Assembly: GCA_019426215.1 (NCBI GenBank)
Contig: CM033391.1
Coordinates: forward strand, 4,638,708-4,702,707
Length of the DNA stretch: 64,000 nucleotides
From: Buddleja alternifolia
Lineage: Eukaryota; Streptophyta; Magnoliopsida; Lamiales; Scrophulariaceae
Reading direction: 5' to 3'
A program made the position numbers and the translations under genes. Below, in pieces: positions 56,613 through 64,000 of the stretch. The notes beneath the pieces were generated by a model. The model was not told the origin of the DNA. It saw only the letters and a list, made by a program, of their open reading frames with translations, and ran no database searches. The stretch's first letter is position 1; each line of letters opens with the position of its first letter.

Positions 56613-59600
56613 ATGGAAAATTCGGTGATAGAATTTGATATTGGTGTAGGCGGGGAAGATGATGGTATTGATATTGAACACCATAATGATGACGATGAAA
56701 TGTTGGATGGTTCTCCGAATGATGATAATTCGATTGGCAGTGGTAGTGGTGATGCTGCTGCTATTGCTTATCAAAGTTATATTCCTGAGGGGGACCTTGA
56801 TCTTGAGCCTTATGAGGGTATGGAATTTGAATCAGAGGAGGCTGCAAAGGCATTCTATAACTCTTACGCTAGACGGGTTGGATTTAGTACTCGTGTGAGC
56901 TCCTCACGTCGCTCTAGGAAGGATGGAGCCATCATACAGAGGTCTTTTGTATGTGCTAAGGAGGGTTTTCGTAATTTGAATGAGAAGCGTACGAAAGATA
57001 GGGAAATCAAACGGCCACGAATTGTGACTCGGGTCGGGTGTAAGGCATCGTTATCTGTGAAAATACAAGATTCTGGGAAATGGGTTGTGTCTGGTTTTGT
57101 TAAGGAGCATAATCATGAGCTTGTTCCACCTGATCAAGTCCACTGCCTTCGATCCCATCGCCAAATTTCGGGGCCCGCCAAGACTTTGATCGACACGTTA
57201 CAAGCTGCTGGAATGGGCCCGCGAAGGATTATGTCTGTGCTCATCAAGGAGTATGGTGGGATTAGCAAAGTCGGTTTCACAGAGGTGGATTGCAGAAATT
57301 ACATGCGGAATAATAGGCAGAGAAGCATGGAGGGAGATATTCAGCTGCTTTTAGATTATTTAAAGCAGAAGCAAACTGAGAATCCTTCGTTTTTCTATGC
57401 AGTGCAAGGGGATGAGGATCAGTATACAGGTAATGTTTTCTGGGCTGATCCAAAGGCTATATCAGATTATAACCATTTTGGGGATACTGTTACCTTCGAC
57501 ACCACTTATAGGTCAAATAGGTATAGATTGCCTTTTGTGCCCTTCACGGGGTTGAATCATCACGGGCAACCTGTTCTTTTTGGTTGTGCTTTTTTAATTA
57601 ACGAATCCGAAGCATCGTTTGCATGGTTATTCAATACCTGGCTGGCAGCTATGTCGGGTCGCTCTCCAGTATCAATCACCACCGAGCATGATACCGTCAT
57701 TCGCTCTGCAATCATGCAGGTTTTCCCGAACACTCGCCATCGTTTCTGCAAATGGCATATATTTAAGCAATGCCAGGAGAAATTGTCGCATGTGCTGCTA
57801 CAACATCCTCATTTTGAAGCTGTCTTCCATAAATGTGTGAACTTGTCTGAGAGTGCTGACGAATTTGAGTCGTGCTGGCAATCCTTTGTTGATAAATATG
57901 ATCTGAGGGATCATAAATGGCTTGAAGCCATTTATGCTGATCGAAGACAATGGGTCCCTTTATATCTTCGTGACACCTTTTTTGCTGAAATGTCTATAAC
58001 TCAGCGAAGTGACAGTATGAATTCATACTTTGATGGATATGTGAATGCATCCACCAATCTAAATCAGTTCTTCAAGTTGTATGAAAAGGCATTAGAGAGT
58101 CGTCATGAGAAAGAAGTTAAAGCAGATTTTGATACGATGTATACGTCAGCAGTTTTGAGGACTCCTTCTCCTATGGAGAAACAAGCATCTGAATTTTACA
58201 CAAGAAAGCTATTTATGAGATTTCAGGAGGAGTTGGTTAGCACTCTAACTTTTATGGCATCCAAAGTGGAGGATGATGGAGAAGTCAACACTTATCAAGT
58301 GGCGAAATTTGGGGAAGACCATAAAGCATATCATGTGAGGTTTAATGTTTTGGAAATGAAAGCTGCTTGTAGCTGTCAAATGTTCGAATTTTCTGGTCTT
58401 CTTTGCAGACATGTACTGGCAGTTTTCAGAGTCACTAATGTTCTCACGCTTCCATCTCATTATATATTGAAAAGATGGACAAGAAACGCCAAGAGTAGTG
58501 TTATACTGGAAGAACCAGTTACAGATCCATTCAACAGTTATTTGGAATCTCATACTGTTCGATATAATACCCTTCGGCATGAGGCTTTCAAATTTGTAGA
58601 TGAAGGAGCAGAGTCTGCTGACACTTACAGTGTCGCTATGGCTGCTTTGGCAGAGGCTTCAAAGAAAGTTTCTAGTGCAATAAAGAATGAGGGAAAGGCT
58701 TTTATGACCAATGGTCTGATGAGGGATATGTCAGCAAGAAGTGGAATTTGTGTAAATCACTGTACTGGAGAAGGCCAAGGGACCTCGACCCAACAGTTAT
58801 CTGAGGTTTGTTACTCCTTAATTGTCAGTTTTGCTTGGTACGTTGAACAAAAAACTTATTCTGATGGAAAAACAAACCACCATTCAAGTTTGACTTTCTC
58901 TTTGAAATAAGAGATTTCAAGATGTGGCCATTTCTTGCCATGGTCACCCCTTGAAATTGTAAAACACGAAAAGAAAGTTCATTTTGATTTCCATGCACCA
59001 TGACTTGCCATTTAAAATTAAATCACGTGTTGATTAAGTGAAGAATGGACTATCAATGGCGATAAATTTCGGTATTTAAATAAAGGCTGTGTGTAAATGT
59101 TTAGTGTCAAATTAGAAAGAAAATCAAACAATTACCAGCCCATTAAACTCTAATATATGTGGTTAGCTTCTTTCCATTATTAAGATGATTACAATAAAGC
59201 GAAACTGATTTTCCTTTCTATCGGTAGATTAAATAGAGGGCATAAAATACAGTTAAATAAATAAAGGTACTAAATTTATAGTGTAAGGCTGTACAAAGGA
59301 ACAGATAAAAATAGCCCAGAAATTTTCGGTCTGCAATTTGTCTACAGATGACGTTCCTGAATTGTTCACTACTTCGCTTTTGTAAAAGCAGAAGTGGCAC
59401 GTTTTGGTCTTCATATCCGTTGATTATGTCCTAATAATTCATACATGGTCTTAAATTGACTACTTAAATGTTGTTAGTTAAAGTATAATGGTAGCTGCCT
59501 TATGTTATGTTCTACTCTCATCAGCTCATATCAACTGATTCCTTCCATTGATCTCAACGCCCCTAGTTGTTATTCCAGTTTTATGGACCAAGATTATTAG

Positions 59601-60033
59601 AAACTATTGTTGATTAGGCATCTCTTAATGCATCCATTATAATCTGAAGTAGTATTTCAGTCAATTAGATATCGTGTTGTTTCTATAATTAGAAATCCTT
59701 GGCCTTTATGATGGAACTGATTTTACATCACATAGACATGTCTTGTAAATTCGCAGCTCTTGGTCCTCATGTTTTCGGTTTAATTCTTCTCATGATTGCT
59801 CTATTGTTGACGTTCTGGGATTTTTTAATTTATGACTTCAATTTTCTCAATTCATGTAGGATGACATGGATCAGAAAATTAATGAACTATCCATGGAACT
59901 GGACCGTTCCAATAAGAAGTGTGAAGTATATCGCACAAACCTCCTTTCACTTTTGAAGGATATAGAGGACCATAAACAACGTTTATCCTTCGAAGTCCAA
60001 AGCATAAAGCTCAGCTTGAAGGATGGTCTTTAA
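56613..60033 (+). CDS. FRS5: FAR1-related sequence protein, FRS5-like, 788 aa, two coding exons
   Basis: Exons 56,613-58,805 (731 codons) and 59,860-60,033 (57 codons plus TAA) join in frame across a GT...AG intron (donor GAG|GTTTGT, acceptor TGTAG|GAT). Residues 1-60 are acidic. Residues about 79-170 form the FAR1 DNA-binding domain (WRKY-GCM1 zinc finger: C114, C143, H166, H168). Residues about 290-390 are the MULE transposase-like core (TFDTTY, D296; TTEHD, D360), with RSDSMNSYFDGY at 465. Residues 575-602 are the SWIM zinc finger (C586, C588, C598, H600). Exon 2 adds a charged coiled-coil tail. FAR1-family proteins are transcription regulators descended from Mutator transposases and act in the nucleus. 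Similarity along the whole length, including the MEN start and the tail, matches what I recall of Arabidopsis FRS5. The start at 56,613 fits the family better than the ATG at 56,538. The catalytic Glu of transposases is Asp467 here, so transposase activity is not expected. Confidence 0.92.
59860..60033 (+). CDS. FRS5: C-terminal coding exon of the FRS5-like gene
   Basis: This short exon follows a 1,054-bp intron. It encodes 57 residues of a helical, charged segment (DDMDQKINELSMELDR, then KKCEVYRTNLLSLLKDIE), with heptad-spaced Leu/Met consistent with a coiled coil. If the intron is retained, the first frame runs on to a stop at 58,910 and gives 34 unrelated residues instead of this tail. Confidence 0.85.
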   Translation, partial: DDMDQKINELSMELDRSNKKCEVYRTNLLSLLKDIEDHKQRLSFEVQSIKLSLKDGL

Positions 60034-62731
60034 ATGTGCAAATATCGTTGTTTACTCTGTTCTATGGAGCTTACCAGCAATTAAATAGTGCTAAAAACGC
60101 TGTTTGAGGAGGAGTTCTCCTTCTTTTGGTTGGGCAAGAAGAATCTTTCGACTTGCCTTAACAGATGATTTTGCGACGGAGCATTGCCATGAAGTATTAT
60201 CTTTGCATATATAGATTTTTATAAAGTCTCATGTCTAATGTTGAAGTGACAGCTAATCGACATTTATGTAGTTAGTGCAGCAAATGATTATCTGTCAACT
60301 GAGTGTAAATATAATGTTCTCTCTCAATGCTCCTGCTTTATTTATTTCTTTTAAACAATAGGATAATAATTTTTTTTTTCTTTCTTTTCATATTTTTGTG
60401 AGAACGAGTTTGATGTGAAATCGTTGTCGTTCTATGGCTATAGTGGTAATTACTAATTGACTTTTTAGCTTATATACTCATTTCTTCACTATGTATTCCT
60501 TTATGATTTTTCAACTACTAGCGGAAGTTTCAGATTATTGCTGCATTTCTGTGGTTCAGTAGACGGTTCTGAAAGCCAACAGCGACTTTCATATCTGCAG
60601 CACTGCGAAACTTGGTACAATATCTTGGACTTCTCTTTGTTTTGAGATGATTTTCTTGTTATTTTGCTATGATAGCTTCATTCAACTAAATTCATTGAGT
60701 ATTGATTCTATAATTTTATTGCTGTCTTAGTCTCTCTTGGCCGCTGCCTTAAGGGTTTGCGTTGTTGGCCCATCTTTGGTGCTTGACTTTGTTGAAACCC
60801 CTCTAATATGTTGAATTCATTCGTTTCTGATGTAGGCTAAATCGGAATATCATTGTGTGGATTTTATTTCTTAAATTTCTTTTAACTAATTTGTTTTTCT
60901 TGATTTGTGTTATAAGAATGTACATGGTGCTTTAACCAAGTACAAAGTTCTCAGCATTTGATTGATTTGCTTGTTATGATTACCAGTTATGATATAATCG
61001 GGATAATTTTGGAGAAAAATAGAAGATTAATGTGTGAGGTAAGTTGGTTGCTTCGTATATTTGTTATTTCAAATTCTGATTCCTTCAGCTGAACATTTGC
61101 AGTATTTACATTTCTTGGAGTGCCTTTTGATGGTTTGGAAAGTTGGAAGTTGAGAACATGTACGGATTTATGGTCTATTACTCAATTTGCCTGGCTTTGT
61201 AAATTGCCTTATAGATCGATGTTTGGGTAAATACATATACACCCCCTTTATGAGACTAATATGAAAAAAAACACTTCGAGGTTTGAGAATTTATTGTATC
61301 ATCCCTTATAACTAGAGCAAAGCAGATCACAATTTCATCGTTGTCAAATTTTAATTTCACCACATGTCAGTAAAAACTGATTATAATTAACAGGGGATGC
61401 GTTGGTAATTTGCAGAACCTCATGGGTTTTGGTAATTACGTAATAAGCGAGTAAGGGAGTGTACATGTAATCTATCCCCTAATTCTGCCCCGGCTTTTGG
61501 TCTTTTAGTTTTATTCGTTTATGTTGAAATCTCCCTTCAAATGCAATTCTTATTACAACCATTTGTTTTCGACTTCCATTTTTCGTTTTTCCATGATGTT
61601 TCATTCACACTGCAAGTTATCTGTCTTCATGATGTATTATATTATACTCGACTTGACCACTTATTGAATACCTTATTAGCTGATATTGTTTTACATTCGG
61701 AGGCTCGCTCTTCTTTCACTTCTTAACTCTATATTAGTACATTTCTGCAATGAGGTATTACACAAGTGGTAAAGTTTCAACAAGAGAACCCAAAAATCAC
61801 AACTAATTAAACAATTCATATATTGACACTTCGTGCTCATTCCCAGATTCCTGCCTTGCTATTCCGATCATCCGATGACCACAAGACGATTCACAACTCA
61901 TAAGTAGGGGTCTAAGTGAATCAAGTAAAGTCAAAAAATACTGTCCAAACTTGTTTAGATTCTTACCGAGCATCATGAATTGAGTTTTAGCTTGGTTTGG
62001 AGATCAATGGATGACGAGATTCAGACTTGGGATGGGGTGATTTTGAGTAAACACCTATTCCAACCTCTTTTCCATGTTTTCAGCGTAATCCGAAGGTCCA
62101 AACAGAGCAGAAGTTTATGGGGTTTTGTTTTCTAAAAGTTTTGACATCAGTCAAAAACAAGAAAAGTCGTTTACTACACTTAAAACAACAAAATGATGTG
62201 TTCCAAGCTATAAACATATGCAAGAACGAAAGCTACAGCCAAGATTACATGAGATATTTCAGTCCTTTCAATCTGCGAAAAGGAGAACAAAACAACGCAG
62301 CATCACCCCTACCATTTCTTATCGCTCTAAATGAAAATACATATCAATTGGCAAACAAAATATTTTAGTTACAAAGCAGTTTCTCATATGCTAATCATAT
62401 AACAGAAACCAATGTAGTAAAAACCTCACTAGAAGAAAGGAAACAGAAACAAGTAAAGAAGAAAGAAAGAAAAAAAAACTAGCCCGGAAAATAGAAATCC
62501 GACCAAACGGCACAGTTGTGCAAAAGAATATCAAAGCTTCAACAAACCTTCACGAACTCCCAACTCTAATGCTAAGCCGATTTAGATACAAATTTCACCC
62601 TTCAATTCCGCCAGCCCTTGCATTGTATTTCTTCACAGCCCACCATAATAGTCAGGAATTTACGGGCCGTTATGCTGTATGAACGTTGTTACACAATTGT
62701 GGATAATCTTTAGATAATGCTAAAATATTAT
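60034..62731. other. FRS5 3' region and intergenic DNA
   Basis: No further coding exon was found. The region should include the 3' untranslated parts of both convergent genes. Bases about 61,228-61,500 resemble the old repeat at 10,540-10,740 (shared ccacatgtcagt... and ggtaatttgcagaacct phrases). A CAAGTGGTAAAG-type repeat edge near 61,763 was not resolved further. Confidence 0.4.
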
Positions 62732-64000
62732 TCAAAGCAAACCAGCAAGAATAGCCCCGGGATCTGAAATAGGTGGACTTGTCGGTTGAGGTTGAGGTAC
62801 AGGTGTGGGTCCCCGAGAAGGAATAGGAATGCTGACTATTTGTTCTTTAATGAATTCCTTCAATCTGTAAATGGGAATAAGAAGCTCAAAAATTAGATAT
62901 ATAACCGAAGATAATTGGAAGCGACGAATTTGGATGGTTTGAAGACGTACTCAAATGTCAGAGTAGGATCTCCTGATGCAACAGTCATTCGCAACTGTGT
63001 TCTATCTGCTGGATCTGTTTCTATTCTTACCTGAGTATGATCAAAATGAAATCCAATTGAGGGATCGCAAAGCAGCAGCGATGGAGTTATTCACGAAAAT
63101 AATTGATTTTCACGAGAAATCATGAACACTAATCAACCGAAAACCTATTACCATGTACATATACATACATAAGCTGGAACTTTTTGGTTCATCAGCTAAT
63201 ACCTTGTTTGGTACAAGGATTTCAGTGATGAAGTGAAAAGAAAATAATGCGGGAAAGTACTTTGGTTGCTTGGTTGCCAAGGAACCATGAAAAATGCAAT
63301 TTGGGAAAAAATATCATATCATTACGGAAAACTTATTTCCACTCCCAAAAGATTAACCCTCCATTTTGGTTCTTGGAATTTAGTGAGGAAATGGAAAATA
63401 TTTTCAAGTGTTTGTGCTTTATTATTTTATCCTATTTCGATTTCTTTCCTCACCAAAATCTAAGGTCCAAACATAGCATAGGAAAACTGGAGAAAGCTAG
63501 AGAGAGTGATTGTTTGGTCATATCTCAAAGTCCAACAAAACCAATCACTTCCCTCCTCCCCATTGTTTTGTGCATTATTTTCCTCTGAGAACAAAACAAG
63601 CTTGAGATTTGTATTTCTTTAATTTTTTTTCTTTCTTTTGATCTGGAATTTTTCTTTTCCACGCCAAAATTTTTGAACGAAACAGAGCATAACCATCTTA
63701 GTACGGAAAGTTCCTGTCTAGAGTAATTTACCAAGGATGTCATTTAAGCTCATCTTATCAAAGTGACTTTTCAACCAATGTACAGCTTCCAACTAAAGCC
63801 AGAATCAATATTTTTTTCTTTATGATGATGAATTTGAAAAAAAAATACTACTAAAGTGAGAATCATGTTGTAAGAGCGAAGATTCTATATCTCATCCTTG
63901 AACACCCATCATACGGTTCACAGAGTAATTGCTATCATAGTTAGAAATATAGGCATAGTAGACGAAGAACTTAACTACAAGCTTACCAAGCATAACATGG
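62732..64000 (-). CDS. AP-2 complex alpha-adaptin, C-terminal exons (partial)
   Basis: Three exons on the minus strand: 64,000-63,987 (runs off the window, ends ATG TTA TGC TTG before GTAAGC), 63,030-62,951 and 62,864-62,732 with stop TGA. They join in frame. The second exon reads VRIETDPADRTQLRMTVASG, then DPTLTFE. The last reads LKEFIKEQIVSIPI, a Pro/Gln-rich linker, and ends DPGAILAGLL. These are the C-terminal appendage (ear/platform) end and the tail of plant AP-2 alpha-adaptin, the large subunit of the clathrin adaptor for endocytosis at the plasma membrane; the appendage recruits accessory proteins. The rest of the gene lies beyond 64,000. The gene converges on the FRS5-like gene. The 956-bp intron (63,031-63,986) has no other recognised feature. 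Confidence 0.88.

Overview
The window is nuclear DNA of a flowering plant. The evidence is intron-bearing plant genes (a FAR1-related FRS5-like gene, an alpha-adaptin gene, a small twin-CX9C gene), plant-type retrotransposons (Athila, Tat-like, copia, TRIM, LARD), CACTA, hAT and Mutator-type mini-elements, a mitochondrial ccmB fragment and an endogenous pararetrovirus fragment. A eudicot is most likely; I cannot name the species. The sequence is AT-rich and most of it is transposable-element debris.

Layout. 1-11.3 kb: non-coding DNA with a TIR element (1.14-1.80 kb), a broken copia element (4.75-7.09 kb), a nuclear copy of mitochondrial ccmB (about 8.04-8.36 kb), a possible dead exon (9.29-9.53 kb) and a complete 808-bp TRIM (9.73-10.53 kb). 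11.3-14.7 kb: a decayed Tat-like gypsy element with internal repeats. 16.3-16.9 kb: a GACACG-rich TIR element. 17.5-22.1 kb: a caulimovirid-like segment with a viroplasmin/transactivator-type ORF, interrupted by a CACTA mini-element, a 1.7-kb solo LTR and a hAT element, and partly duplicated in tandem. 22.1-24.1 kb: a Mutator-type MITE and an old tandem duplication split by a solo LTR. 24.08-29.87 kb: a recent LTR element with no coding capacity (LARD). 32.69-37.37 kb: a second recent non-coding LTR element that carries a captured universal-stress-protein gene fragment and TCGA-rich arrays. 37.4-39.8 kb: two Mutator-type mini-elements with 9-10-bp target duplications.

40.7-43.4 kb (minus): a three-exon gene for a 105-residue twin-CX9C (DUF3128-like) protein, with a 121-bp tandem duplication just upstream of the start. 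43.67-54.87 kb (minus): an 11.2-kb Athila element with an open env-like/ORF1 gene but a disabled gag-pol. 55.38-56.13 kb: a long-TIR element just upstream of the next gene. 56.6-60.0 kb (plus): an FRS5-like transcription regulator derived from a MULE transposase, with a separate C-terminal exon. 62.7-64.0 kb (minus): the last exons of the AP-2 alpha-adaptin gene, convergent with FRS5 and running off the window.

The host genes show no functional link to each other. The most unusual parts are the pararetrovirus segment with stacked insertions, the gene capture inside the 32.7-37.4 kb element, and several precisely delimited non-autonomous elements whose target duplications are readable by eye. 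All splice models, identities and family names were worked out by reading the sequence, with no database search.
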